Part shown: piece by piece, positions 16,314-24,272 of the stretch | Layout: every line of letters starts with the position of its first letter | Position numbering within the stretch: the first letter of the stretch is position 1 | Made by a program: the position numbers and the translations under genes | Source: an uncultured Eubacteriales bacterium | GTDB lineage: Bacteria; Bacillota; Clostridia; Christensenellales; UMGS416 | DNA: 50,021 bases | NCBI GenBank assembly: GCA_900542005.1 | Contig: UQLW01000024.1 | Span: 1-50,021, forward strand | Direction of reading: 5' to 3' | The notes under the pieces: generated by a model | The model's database searches: none | The model's input: the letters and a program-made list of their open reading frames with translations, nothing else | What the model was told of the DNA's origin: nothing

Positions 16314-17195
16314 ATGGGCATCAATCTAGAGCTTTATAAGGTATTTTATGAAACAGCCCGGCTGGGCAGCGTTACCGCCGCAGCCGAAGCCCTGTTTTTG
16401 TCGCAGCCCGCTGTCAGCCAGCAGATTAAGCTGCTGGAGCAGGCCCTCGACACGCGGCTCTTCATCCGTTCCAGCCGCGGCGTGCGGCTTACGCCCGAGG
16501 GGCGCGTGCTTTTCGCGCAGGTCGCGCCAGCCTACGACGCCATCCGCCTGGGCGAACGCAAGCTTGCCCAGATGCGGAACCTGGAAAGCGGCGAGCTGTG
16601 CATCGGCGCCAGCGATATGACGCTGAAATTCTGCCTGCTGCCCTATTTGGAGCGCTTCCACAGCGCCCACCGGGGCATCCATATCCGGGTAACCAACGCC
16701 CCCACGCCCGATACCCTGGATTCGCTGGCCGCCGGGCGGATCGACTTTGGCGTGGTATCCGGCCCGCTGCCGGAAACGCCGGCCTTCTCCGCCCGGCCGG
16801 TGGGCCAGGTGCGGGATGTTTTCGTGGCCGGGCCCCGCTTTGACGCGCTGCGTACGCAAACCTTCGCGCCCTCGGACCTGGCCCGCCTGCCTCTCATCTG
16901 CCTGGAGGGGCCTTCCAGCACCCGCACCGGCCTTGAGCGCTTCTTCCAGGCCCATGGCGCGGAGCTGACGCCGGAGTTTGAGCTGGCCACCAGCGACCTT
17001 ATCGTGGAATTCGCCCTGCGCAACCTGGGAATCGGCTGCGTGGTGGGCGATTTTGCCCGGGAAGCGCTGGAAGAAGGGCGGCTCTTTGCCCTTTCGCTTT
17101 CCTCCGAGCCCCCGCCCCGCGCCCTCTATCTGGTTCAGGATGAGCGGTTCCCGCTTTCTTTAGCCGCCCGGCAGCTTATCGAGAGCATACCATAA
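16314..17195 (+). CDS. LysR family transcriptional regulator
   Basis: This 293-residue regulator has an N-terminal winged helix-turn-helix ('TARLGSVTAAAEALFLSQPAV', residues about 14-34) and a linker helix. The two-lobed effector domain covers about residues 90-293 ('GELCIGASDMTLKFCLLPYL' onward). The start at 16314 follows GGGGAGGTG. It lies 92 bases upstream of purA on the same strand and is divergent from the M16 gene; LysR proteins usually act on a divergent neighbour and themselves, so either neighbour could be a target. The effector is unknown. Confidence 0.9.
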   Translation: MGINLELYKVFYETARLGSVTAAAEALFLSQPAVSQQIKLLEQALDTRLFIRSSRGVRLTPEGRVLFAQVAPAYDAIRLGERKLAQMRNLESGELCIGASDMTLKFCLLPYLERFHSAHRGIHIRVTNAPTPDTLDSLAAGRIDFGVVSGPLPETPAFSARPVGQVRDVFVAGPRFDALRTQTFAPSDLARLPLICLEGPSSTRTGLERFFQAHGAELTPEFELATSDLIVEFALRNLGIGCVVGDFAREALEEGRLFALSLSSEPPPRALYLVQDERFPLSLAARQLIESIP

Positions 17196-17229
17196 GCACA
17201 ACTTATGGATTTTATTCAAAATATTCATT

Positions 17230-17257
17230 TTCTCAATACTCTATTCCGGCGTATAAT
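17230..17257 (+). promoter_or_regulatory. Promoter of purA
   Basis: A consensus TATAAT (17252-17257) is preceded by TTCTCA (17230-17235) at 16 bases, about 30 bases before the purA start. The flanking A/T-rich stretch from 17208 lies directly after the LysR stop. Confidence 0.55.
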
Positions 17258-17287
17258 AGGTGCGGAACAAAAAAAGGAGGGTTCTGC

Positions 17288-18565
17288 ATGGTAAGAGCGA
17301 TCGTAGGCGGCAACTGGGGCGATGAAGGAAAAGGGAAAATCACCGACCTGTTAGCCGAAGATTCTGATTTTGTCGTCCGCTTCCAGGGCGGCGCCAACGC
17401 CGGACACACCATCATCAACGAGTACGGCCGGTTCGCGCTGCATCTTTTGCCCTCGGGCGTTTTCCGCAGCGGCGTTGTCAATGGGATTGGCCCCGGCGTA
17501 GCCTTCGACCTTGTGCGCTTCTTTGAGGAGCTGGACCAGCTGGAGGCTGCCGGCGTACCCGCTCCGAAGCTGGTCGTATCCGACCGGGCGCAGCTGCTGA
17601 TGAGCTATCACAAGCTGCTGGACCGGCTGGAGGAGGAGCGGCTGGGCGCGAAACAGTTCGGCTCCACCAAGTCGGGCATCGCGCCCTTTTACAGCGATAA
17701 GGCCCTGAAGACCGGCATCCAGGTGTGCGACCTTTTCGAGCCCGAGGAGCTGGCCGCCAAGGTAGCGGCTGCCTGCGAAAGCAAGAACAACCTGCTCCAA
17801 GCCGTCTACCACCAGGATACGCTGCTGGATCCTGAATCCATCCTGGCGGAGCTGGCGGGCTATCGGGACCGCCTGGCGCCCATGGTGGGCGATCTCTCCA
17901 AGATGCTCTATGATGGAATTGCCCAGGGCAAGAACATCCTGCTGGAGGGGCAGCTTGGCGCGCTGAAAGATCCGGATCACGGTATTTTCCCCTTCACCAC
18001 CTCGTCTTCCACCCTGGCTGGCTATGGCGCCGTCGGCGCGGGTATCCCCGCCCGGGAGATCCGGGAGGTCATCACGGTGGTCAAGGCCTATTCCTCTGCG
18101 GTGGGCGCAGGCGCCTTTGTGTCGGAGATTTTCGGGCCCGAGGCCGACGAGCTGCGCCGCCGCGGCGGCGATAAGGGCGAATTCGGCGCTACCACCGGCC
18201 GCCCCCGCCGCATGGGCTGGTTTGACGTCGTCGCCACGCGGTATGGGTGCCGCCTGCAGGGAACCACGCAGGTCGCCCTGACGCTCCTTGACGTATTGAG
18301 CTATATGGAGGAGATTCCCGTCTGCGTCGCCTATGAGATTGACGGGCAGCGGGTGGAGGATTTCCCCACCACGCCCAGACTGAACCGGGCCAAGCCCATC
18401 ATCAAGCGCCTGCCCGGCTTCCATCAGGATATCCGGGGGATCCGCCGCTATGCCGACCTGCCGGACGCGGCCAAGGCCTATGTGGACTTTGTGGAGGCCT
18501 CGCTGGGCTTCCCCATCAAGCTGGTGTCCAACGGCCCTGCCCGCGAGGATATCCTCTTCCGCTAA
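17288..18565 (+). CDS. purA: Adenylosuccinate synthase PurA
   Basis: PurA joins IMP and aspartate using GTP to make adenylosuccinate, the first committed step to AMP. The 425-residue length is normal. Conserved motifs are the GTP loop 'GGNWGDEGKGKITDLL' (residues 7-22, containing the catalytic Asp), 'RFQGGANAGHTI' near 37, 'LLEGQLGALKDPDHGIFPFTT' in the middle (shown here as two adjoining conserved blocks), and 'TTGRPRRMGWFD' near 299. AAAGGAGG precedes the ATG. It has its own promoter and a strong terminator, so it is monocistronic apart from possible read-through from the LysR gene. Confidence 0.97.
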   Translation: MVRAIVGGNWGDEGKGKITDLLAEDSDFVVRFQGGANAGHTIINEYGRFALHLLPSGVFRSGVVNGIGPGVAFDLVRFFEELDQLEAAGVPAPKLVVSDRAQLLMSYHKLLDRLEEERLGAKQFGSTKSGIAPFYSDKALKTGIQVCDLFEPEELAAKVAAACESKNNLLQAVYHQDTLLDPESILAELAGYRDRLAPMVGDLSKMLYDGIAQGKNILLEGQLGALKDPDHGIFPFTTSSSTLAGYGAVGAGIPAREIREVITVVKAYSSAVGAGAFVSEIFGPEADELRRRGGDKGEFGATTGRPRRMGWFDVVATRYGCRLQGTTQVALTLLDVLSYMEEIPVCVAYEIDGQRVEDFPTTPRLNRAKPIIKRLPGFHQDIRGIRRYADLPDAAKAYVDFVEASLGFPIKLVSNGPAREDILFR

Positions 18566-18580
18566 GCAAACCCCACCCAA

Positions 18581-18607
18581 GGCCGGCGATAGGCGCCGGC
18601 CTTTTTT
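18581..18607 (+). terminator. Intrinsic terminator of purA
   Basis: An 8-base stem GGCCGGCG/CGCCGGCC (18581-18588 and 18594-18601) with a five-base loop, followed by six T residues. Confidence 0.92.
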
Positions 18608-18658
18608 GTTGATCGTTCCCTGGCCAGGCCGCGCTGAAATACCCCGATCTTTCCGGCT

Positions 18659-18711
18659 GCAACCGCCGGTTGCTTCATTGCCAGCGGCGCTTGGTCGCGC
18701 CGCAACCGCCG
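18659..18711. promoter_or_regulatory. Candidate operator for the downstream XRE regulator
   Basis: The perfect inverted repeat GCAACCGCCGGTTGC (18659-18673) shares its first ten bases (GCAACCGCCG) with a second copy at 18702-18711. The copies are 43 bases apart, about four helical turns. A TACAAT -10-like hexamer follows at 18719-18724. The arrangement suggests cooperative binding by the regulator encoded just downstream. Confidence 0.4.
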
Positions 18712-18752
18712 TCCGTGGTACAATAGCGCTATCAAAAAGGGAGGACATCATC

Positions 18753-19286
18753 ATGCAGTCCATGGAATCCATGCCCCAGCGGCTGGCCCGTCTCCGGCGC
18801 GCTCAGGGGCTTAGCCAGGAAAAGCTGGCCGAAGCGCTGGGCGTTTCCCGTCAGGCCGTATCCAAGTGGGAATCCGGTCAGGCCAACCCCGATATCCGCT
18901 ACCTTGCCGCCATGAGCCGCCAGCTGGGCGTCAGCGCAGACTACCTTCTCTCCGGCGGCGGCCCGGCCGGGCCCGTACCGGCGTCCAGCGCTCCCCCGCC
19001 GCCGCTGCCGCGCTTTTATGGCCTGCTGATCCTAGGCATCGCGCTGCTTACATTGGGCTTTGCTGGCGTGCTGATCCTGGCTCTGGCTTCCACCGGCCAG
19101 CTCTGGAGCATGCAGATCGGCGAGCGGATCTATACAGGCCTTGCCGGCTACCTGCTATGCAATCCGCCGCTGCGGCAAATTTTTATCCTTTGCGCGGCCA
19201 TGGGCGCCGCAGGGCTTCTCCTGTCGGCCGCCGATATTGTGGCCTATGGTTTGCTGCGGCGCAGGGCCCGCGGCGCCCGGTCCTGA
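18753..19286 (+). CDS. XRE-family helix-turn-helix regulator with two membrane segments
   Basis: This 177-residue protein has an N-terminal XRE domain (residues about 8-65; 'GLSQEKLAEALGVSRQAVSK' then 'WESGQANPDIRYLAAMSRQL'). A short Pro/Ala linker and a C-terminal part with two hydrophobic helices ('GLLILGIALLTLGFAGVLIL' and 'FILCAAMGAAGLLLSAADIV') follow. Membrane-tethered XRE regulators of this shape are common in Clostridia and are thought to sense envelope state or partner proteins. GGGAGGA precedes the ATG at 18753. Upstream repeats may be its operator. Confidence 0.85.
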   Translation: MQSMESMPQRLARLRRAQGLSQEKLAEALGVSRQAVSKWESGQANPDIRYLAAMSRQLGVSADYLLSGGGPAGPVPASSAPPPPLPRFYGLLILGIALLTLGFAGVLILALASTGQLWSMQIGERIYTGLAGYLLCNPPLRQIFILCAAMGAAGLLLSAADIVAYGLLRRRARGARS

Positions 19287-19295
19287 TTTTCCCTA

Positions 19296-19556
19296 TCATG
19301 ACCTTCTCAGGAAAGCGAACATCCCCTTTTTCTCATAGGGCTCCCGGGTGGCGGAGCAGAACGTATAGCCGGCTCCGTTGATGCAGGACGCAAGCTTTTG
19401 GTCCTCAATATCCCCTTCCGTCAGGATGACGGTTTCCTTCCTGCTGCGGGACGAAGTGACCCTTTTGACCGGGAAAGCGTTGCGCACCGCGTCATTTATA
19501 TGGGCCTCGCACATGCCGCACTGCATGCCGTCGACCTTCACTGTAATCTTGATCAT
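19296..19556 (-). CDS. Heavy-metal-associated (HMA) domain protein, CopZ-like
   Basis: This 86-residue protein begins with a ferredoxin-like HMA domain containing the metal-binding motif GMQCGMC (residues 10-16, CxxC) and the usual 'MIKITVKVDG' start. The C-terminal 20 residues extend past the normal 68-70-residue CopZ length and are basic. It probably binds Cu(I) or another soft metal as a small chaperone. No copper ATPase or CsoR gene is in view. The ATG at 19556 fits the domain start, with AAAGGAG about a dozen bases upstream; longer in-frame extensions lack family resemblance. Confidence 0.82.
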   Translation of the reverse strand: MIKITVKVDGMQCGMCEAHINDAVRNAFPVKRVTSSRSRKETVILTEGDIEDQKLASCINGAGYTFCSATREPYEKKGMFAFLRRS

Positions 19557-19849
19557 AGCGTCATTTGCTCCTTTGCAACAATCTGTTTCTGCCGCCCGGC
19601 TATGGCGTGCCTGCCTCTCGCAGCCGTTCCCTGGCCGGATACCCCACTGTAGCGGAACGGTCGTGCAGGGGGCAGGCCCCTTTGTTAGCATTAACTAACT
19701 CTATAATTATGACTATAACACAGCGGGTACGCCTTGTCAAAGGCCGCTCCCCTTGGCCTCCGGGTGAAAATAGTGTACAATGTAAGCGCAGCTGGCCCGG
19801 GCTCTCCCCGCTATGGCCAGCCCTTATCCCAGCAATCCGGAGGTATTCC

Positions 19850-20812
19850 ATGGATCAATACGAGCTGATACCTGCCAGCCAGTGGCCCTATGCGCAGGCC
19901 CTGGCTGAGCGGCACCTCGCGCTTTCTTCCGGGCTGCCCGACCGCTTCTGGCATGAAAATGCGGATCTGCTCTGCGGCCTGTATGTCGGAGAGCAGCTGG
20001 CCGGCATCTGCCTGGGCCAGCCAGGGGACGATCCCGATACCGTGATGGTATTGGGGCCGTACCTGATGGAGGATTACCGCCAGCAGGGGCGCGGCAGCCG
20101 GCTTCTTACCTTTTTTGAGGAGCAGGCCGGCCGGGCCGGCTTCTGCCAGGCGCGCGTTGGCAGCGCCGGGGGTCAAGCCGCCTTTTTCCAGCGCAATGGA
20201 TATACCCCCCTCCCCTCCGGCCCGCTGGAAAAAAGCATCCAGGGCGTGCTGCGGTTTGGGTTCGGCCGCGGGCAGTGGCGGGCCGAGGATTTCTTTTACG
20301 CCGCCTCCGCCAAGTATCATTACCGCTTCCCCTTTGAGCAGGAGGAGCATTCTATCTACAACCTGGCCCTGGATGATGAATACGCCTATACCAGCATGCT
20401 GACCCGCCAGAGCTTCAGCGGCTCGCTGCGGATCGCAGCCCGCTGCAGCTTCCAGCAATACGGCGCGCCGCTGATCGTGCTGACCGACGACCTGACGCGC
20501 CTGGACAACGGCGCCCTGCAGATGGGACGCCACTGGGAGATCGTCGCCTTTGAGGGCGGGATCAACGTGTGGGAGCTTACCCTGGCCTCCGGCCAGGTGA
20601 TCCCCTGCAAGCTGGGGTACGACCGCTTCGAGGTGCCGGCCGGCACGCCCCTTACCCTGGAGGTCGAGCTGGATGGCGGCAGGCTGACCGCCGCCGTCAA
20701 TGGCCGCGGCTTCTCCGTGGATGGGGTGGAGCTGCCTCGCTTCTATCATGTGGGGATCACCGCCTGCGAGGGCGTAAACCGCTTCTGGAGCCTGGATATT
20801 GACCGTATCTAG
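19850..20812 (+). CDS. GNAT acetyltransferase fused to a beta-rich (LamG/concanavalin-like) domain
   Basis: This 320-residue protein has two parts. Residues about 1-130 form a GNAT-like N-acetyltransferase, with the acetyl-CoA loop 'DYRQQGRGSRLLTFFEEQAG' near residue 75 and 'AAFFQRNGYTPLPSG' near residue 108. Residues about 150-320 are beta-rich and resemble a LamG/concanavalin-like sandwich ('TRLDNGALQMGRHWEIVAFE', then 'LTLEVELDGGRLTAAVNG'). The second domain could recognise a sugar or the substrate. It has no signal peptide. GGAGG precedes the ATG. The GNAT part is fairly secure; the lectin-like fold is a pattern-based guess. Confidence 0.7.
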   Translation: MDQYELIPASQWPYAQALAERHLALSSGLPDRFWHENADLLCGLYVGEQLAGICLGQPGDDPDTVMVLGPYLMEDYRQQGRGSRLLTFFEEQAGRAGFCQARVGSAGGQAAFFQRNGYTPLPSGPLEKSIQGVLRFGFGRGQWRAEDFFYAASAKYHYRFPFEQEEHSIYNLALDDEYAYTSMLTRQSFSGSLRIAARCSFQQYGAPLIVLTDDLTRLDNGALQMGRHWEIVAFEGGINVWELTLASGQVIPCKLGYDRFEVPAGTPLTLEVELDGGRLTAAVNGRGFSVDGVELPRFYHVGITACEGVNRFWSLDIDRI

Positions 20813-20830
20813 CTCTCCGGCCATAGGCAA

Positions 20831-20862
20831 AACCGCTTGCCCGATCCAATGGGCAAGCGGTT
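20831..20862. terminator. Bidirectional hairpin between convergent genes
   Basis: A perfect 12-base stem (AACCGCTTGCCC with its complement, 20831-20842 and 20851-20862) with an eight-base loop, short T/A-rich sequences on both sides. It lies between the GNAT fusion gene and the methyltransferase-fold gene. Confidence 0.7.
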
Positions 20863-20878
20863 ATTTATGCTATTCTCT

Positions 20879-21952
20879 CTATGGACGGCATTGCCAGCCA
20901 GCGGCCAAGCGCCGCAGCGCGTCGTCACGCAGCGCAGCCTCCACCTGCTCGTAGCGCTCCAGGCGCCACCCGGCAGTCTGGGGGAATTCTTCCGGCCCCT
21001 CCCGGCCTTCCAGGGCGTCCTGCATCCTGTTCAGCAGGCGAAACCGCAGGTTCGACAAAAGGGAGCGCTCAATCCAATAGGCAAACCGGGTATCCGGGCT
21101 CAGGTGCTCCAGCCTTTTCATGCGTCCGTAAAGGGGAAGGCCGTCAGCTACATCATGCCATAGATCCACAAAGGCATAATCGATCTGCTCCATCCGCCTG
21201 CCGGCAAATGCAAAGGCGTCAGCCTGCACCAGCCGCACCTTGCCCGGATCGGGGAACTGCGGCAGGATATGCTCCTGAAACAGCGCGATAACCGCCGGAT
21301 CCCGCTCAACGACGGTTACGCTGGATACCTCGGGCTTAAGGGCGGCCATGAGCGCGAAGTACCCCAGCCCCAGCCCAAAGGCGCATACCCGGCCCCGGGC
21401 CTCAGACACCGCCTGCCGCATGGTTTCCACCTCGTTGGGCGTCACAGTCATCCATTCCCTTCCCGCCTCCAGCACAGCCGGATAGGGAAAGGGCTCCGGG
21501 AAAAAGCCCAAAAGGGGGATTTCCGTAAAATCCGCCTTGACCCTAAGATCATCCCGGATAAAGGCCTCATAGGGCTGATAGTGCTGCATGCGCAGCGTCC
21601 ACCGGCCGCAGGAGCGCTCAGGGAACCGGATCAGCCTTAGATAGGGGTTATCCTGGTAGTCCGCCGCCCGCAGCTGCCGTATGGAGGGCCGCAGATACCG
21701 CTCCACCAGGCGCCGGTGCCCGGCGTTCTCCGCCATATCCAGGCCGCAGAGGGCCGCGAACAGGGTCAGATAAGCCGTCTGATCGTCCACCCTGCATTCT
21801 GCCGCCAGCCTCCGCACCTCGTCCGCTTTCACCGAGCATGGGCAAAGGTTCAGATACTGGCTGAAAAAATCGAGCACGGCCGCGTTTTGCCGCTGCGTGG
21901 CTACGAGGCGCTGAAAGTGCGCCCTGTCCGCCTCATGGAGCGCAACCCGCAT
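20879..21952 (-). CDS. Uncharacterised protein with a SAM-methyltransferase-like fold
   Basis: I do not recognise this 357-residue protein as a named family. Its C-terminal half carries class I methyltransferase landmarks: 'CAFGLGLGYFALMAAL' (glycine-rich motif I, near residue 195), 'VTVVERDP' (acidic motif II) and 'VRLVQADAFAF' (motif III region), similar in style to spermidine-synthase-like proteins. The N-terminal 150 residues are helical with scattered cysteines and no clear homology. Its start lies 20 bases inside the metallophosphoesterase gene, so the pair is translationally coupled. Confidence 0.6.
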   Translation of the reverse strand: MRVALHEADRAHFQRLVATQRQNAAVLDFFSQYLNLCPCSVKADEVRRLAAECRVDDQTAYLTLFAALCGLDMAENAGHRRLVERYLRPSIRQLRAADYQDNPYLRLIRFPERSCGRWTLRMQHYQPYEAFIRDDLRVKADFTEIPLLGFFPEPFPYPAVLEAGREWMTVTPNEVETMRQAVSEARGRVCAFGLGLGYFALMAALKPEVSSVTVVERDPAVIALFQEHILPQFPDPGKVRLVQADAFAFAGRRMEQIDYAFVDLWHDVADGLPLYGRMKRLEHLSPDTRFAYWIERSLLSNLRFRLLNRMQDALEGREGPEEFPQTAGWRLERYEQVEAALRDDALRRLAAGWQCRP

Positions 21953-22640
21953 CGTCCTCTTCCTCCGTCAGCGGCAGGATCCAATCGTACAGCGCCGTAT
22001 GGCGCGGGTCAATGTGCCGGTCCACATGGTAATGTCCAAAATACCAATGCCGAAAAAGCAGCCGTTCCTCTACATAACGCAGGAAGTTGGTCAGCCGGTC
22101 CGAGGCGAAGGTAGGATCGATCGCATGCTGGACCAGATCCGGCGCGCAGTGGGTAATCACATAATCCACCTGCCATCCGGCGCCCTCCAGGTTTGCCAGC
22201 GCCCTGGCCATCTCGCCGTCGCTGGGCAGCTCCTCGGGCCACCAGCTTTTCCCCTCTACCCGGTAGGCCCGGTCGTGGGAGGAGGCGCCGCCCATGGTGA
22301 AGAACCTGCGCCCCTCCAGGCTAAAAACCTGCCCCCGCATCAGGTGCAGCACAGAAGGGCGCAGCTCATGCACCAGGCCTCCCTGCCAGGTACGCTGCGG
22401 ATATGCCGCTAAAAGGGGGAAATTCTCATGGTTGCCGTCTACAAAAAGCGTGGTGAAGGGCTTCGCTTCCAGCCAGTTCAGCCAATACCGGTCGGTCTGG
22501 TCGCCCGCCCACACGCAGCCGAAGTCGCCGCAGATGACGACGTAATCCCCCTTGCCCATATGGCGCTGTTGGGGGAATTGATAGCTGTTCAGCCGGTGGA
22601 TATCGATCTCACCATGAATATCGCCGGTCACATAGATCAT
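21933..22640 (-). CDS. Calcineurin-like metallophosphoesterase
   Basis: This 235-residue phosphoesterase has the motifs GDIHG (residues 6-10), 'VVICGDFGCVW', 'VDGNHENFP', a later 'ITHCAPD' and a final 'GHYHVD'. The second motif has GDFG where the classical family has GDxxD; this is usual for one clostridial/phage subfamily, so I read it as functional. The substrate is unknown. AGGAGG precedes the ATG at 22640, 30 bases after cwlD. It lies in an apparent operon with cwlD and the methyltransferase-fold gene. Confidence 0.87.
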   Translation of the reverse strand: MIYVTGDIHGEIDIHRLNSYQFPQQRHMGKGDYVVICGDFGCVWAGDQTDRYWLNWLEAKPFTTLFVDGNHENFPLLAAYPQRTWQGGLVHELRPSVLHLMRGQVFSLEGRRFFTMGGASSHDRAYRVEGKSWWPEELPSDGEMARALANLEGAGWQVDYVITHCAPDLVQHAIDPTFASDRLTNFLRYVEERLLFRHWYFGHYHVDRHIDPRHTALYDWILPLTEEEDDAGCAP

Positions 22641-22670
22641 TCTCGCTCCTCCTTGCCTCTGACCGCCCGG

Positions 22671-23360
22671 TCACCGGCAATATGCCTCCAGCCCGTCGGC
22701 AATCGCTTCCGCCAGCTTCTTTTGGTACCCGCTGTCGCGCAGCTGGGCCTCCTCATCGGGGTTGGTAATAAAGCCGCATTCCACCAACACCGCCGGCGCG
22801 TTGCCGGCGCGCAGCACCATCAGGTCGTTGGCCGCGCACTTGCGGCTGCCGCCCAGCTCGTTCAGGCAGCGCTGGACGGCCTCCGCCAGCTTCCTCCCCT
22901 CTCTGGAGCCCTCCTGATAAAAAACCTGGGGGCCTGAAACCGTACTATCCTGCGGGAAGGAATTCATATGGATGCTGACCATCACCGTAGCCGGGCTTTG
23001 GTAGATCATCTGCGCCCGGTTCTGCATGTCCTCGTCCTTGCTCTGTCCCAAGGCGCGCTCATCGGTTCGGGTCATAGAGCACTCGATTCCCCGGTCCTCC
23101 AGAACCTGTTTAAGCTGCTGCGCGACCTGCAGGTTCAGCAGCTGTTCCGACGCGCCGGATACGCCGGTAGCGCCCGCATCGAAGCCGCCATGGCCCGCGT
23201 CAATCAATACAGAGAAGGCTTTTCCCCCATCGCCGCCCTGGTCGGTCCCGGGCCCGGCGGCAGGCTGGGGCCGCCAAAGGATCCCGATCACCGCGACCAG
23301 CGCCGCGAGCCCCAGCGCATAGGGCAGCCACTTTTTTATCCCCGATGATTTCTTTGCCAT
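22671..23360 (-). CDS. cwlD: N-acetylmuramoyl-L-alanine amidase, CwlD-like
   Basis: This 229-residue amidase_3 enzyme cuts the bond between N-acetylmuramic acid and L-alanine. An N-terminal membrane segment (residues about 11-28) would anchor or export it. Zinc and catalytic motifs are present: 'LIDAGHGGFDAGA', 'VSIHMNSF' and 'VLVECGFITNPDEE' (catalytic Glu). Size and layout match CwlD, which makes muramic delta-lactam in the spore cortex, but other small amidases look similar. AGGAG is six bases before the ATG. An extended -10 promoter lies upstream. Confidence 0.85.
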   Translation of the reverse strand: MAKKSSGIKKWLPYALGLAALVAVIGILWRPQPAAGPGTDQGGDGGKAFSVLIDAGHGGFDAGATGVSGASEQLLNLQVAQQLKQVLEDRGIECSMTRTDERALGQSKDEDMQNRAQMIYQSPATVMVSIHMNSFPQDSTVSGPQVFYQEGSREGRKLAEAVQRCLNELGGSRKCAANDLMVLRAGNAPAVLVECGFITNPDEEAQLRDSGYQKKLAEAIADGLEAYCR

Positions 23361-23395
23361 GTGTCGCTCCTCGTACTTTGTGATATGATAGCAGT

Positions 23396-23404
23396 ATTAT
23401 ACCA
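23396..23404 (-). promoter_or_regulatory. Extended -10 promoter of the cwlD operon
   Basis: On the minus strand TGGTATAAT: a consensus TATAAT (23396-23401) with an adjacent TGG extension. No good -35 at the usual distance. Confidence 0.5.
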
Positions 23405-23485
23405 TATCTGCCCAGGACAAGCCTTGCAGCATTTTGTAAAGATATGGCAAGATATCGGCAAATCACGCAAAAGGATGGTCACATC

Positions 23486-24211
23486 ATGGATCGGACAATC
23501 GTAATCACCGGCGCCTCCCGGGGCATCGGCCTGGCCACTGCCGAAGCTTTTCTGGCGGCAGGCGACCGGGTGCTGGCGCTGTACCATCGTCATCCCGAGC
23601 CCGTGGAAGCGCTTATCGCGCGCTACCCCGGCCGGGCCTTCGGCTATGGCTGCGACCTCGCTAAACGGGAGAGCATCGCCCCGCTGGCCGCCTACTGCCA
23701 CAGCCTATTCCCCCAGGTGGATATTCTGGTGAACAACGCGGGGATCGCCCGCCAGCAGCTGTTTGTGGACATGACCGCCGAAGAATGGGACGGGCTCTGG
23801 CAGCTGCATGTTACCGCTCCCATCCTGCTGACACAGGCGCTGCTGCCCGCCATGCTGAGCCGCGGCCAGGGCCAGATTATCAACGTATCCTCCATTTGGG
23901 GGCGGGAAGGCGCCTCCTGCGAGGTGGCCTATTCTTGCGTCAAGGCGGCGGTGATCGGCTTTACCCAGGCCCTGGCCAAGGAGGTGGGGCTGATGGGCGT
24001 CCGCGTAAACGCGGTCGCCCCCGGGGTGATCGATACCGATATGTGCGCTCACCTTACGGCCGATGATCGCCGCGCCCTGGCCGAACAGACGGCGCTGGGC
24101 CGCCTGGGCACAGCCCAGGATGTGGCCGGCGCGATTGTCATGTTGGCCTCCCCCCAGGCGGCGTATATTACCGGAGCCGTGCTGCCGGTGGACGGCTGCT
24201 TCATGGGCTGA
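23486..24211 (+). CDS. SDR-family oxidoreductase (FabG/YmfI-like)
   Basis: This 241-residue short-chain dehydrogenase has the cofactor loop TGASRGIG (residues 8-15), NNAG (83-86), catalytic Ser (135/136) and the YxxxK pair Y149/K153. The C-terminal 'PGVIDTDM' and 'AAYITGAVLPVDG' are typical of classical SDRs near 3-oxoacyl-ACP reductase. The natural substrate is not evident; the gene is isolated from fatty-acid genes. The ATG at 23486 is preferred to one at 23444 because the Rossmann fold begins immediately after it. Confidence 0.88.
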   Translation: MDRTIVITGASRGIGLATAEAFLAAGDRVLALYHRHPEPVEALIARYPGRAFGYGCDLAKRESIAPLAAYCHSLFPQVDILVNNAGIARQQLFVDMTAEEWDGLWQLHVTAPILLTQALLPAMLSRGQGQIINVSSIWGREGASCEVAYSCVKAAVIGFTQALAKEVGLMGVRVNAVAPGVIDTDMCAHLTADDRRALAEQTALGRLGTAQDVAGAIVMLASPQAAYITGAVLPVDGCFMG

Positions 24212-24226
24212 CCGCCCAGCCGCAAC

Positions 24227-24256
24227 AAGGCCGGCGGTCATCATACCGCCGGCCTT
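24227..24256. terminator. Hairpin between convergent SDR and URO-D genes
   Basis: A perfect 12-base stem (AAGGCCGGCGGT with its complement, 24227-24238 and 24245-24256) and six-base loop. The T-run is only two bases on the plus strand, so termination strength is uncertain. Confidence 0.6.
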
Positions 24257-24272
24257 CACCGCCTCCGGGGCG

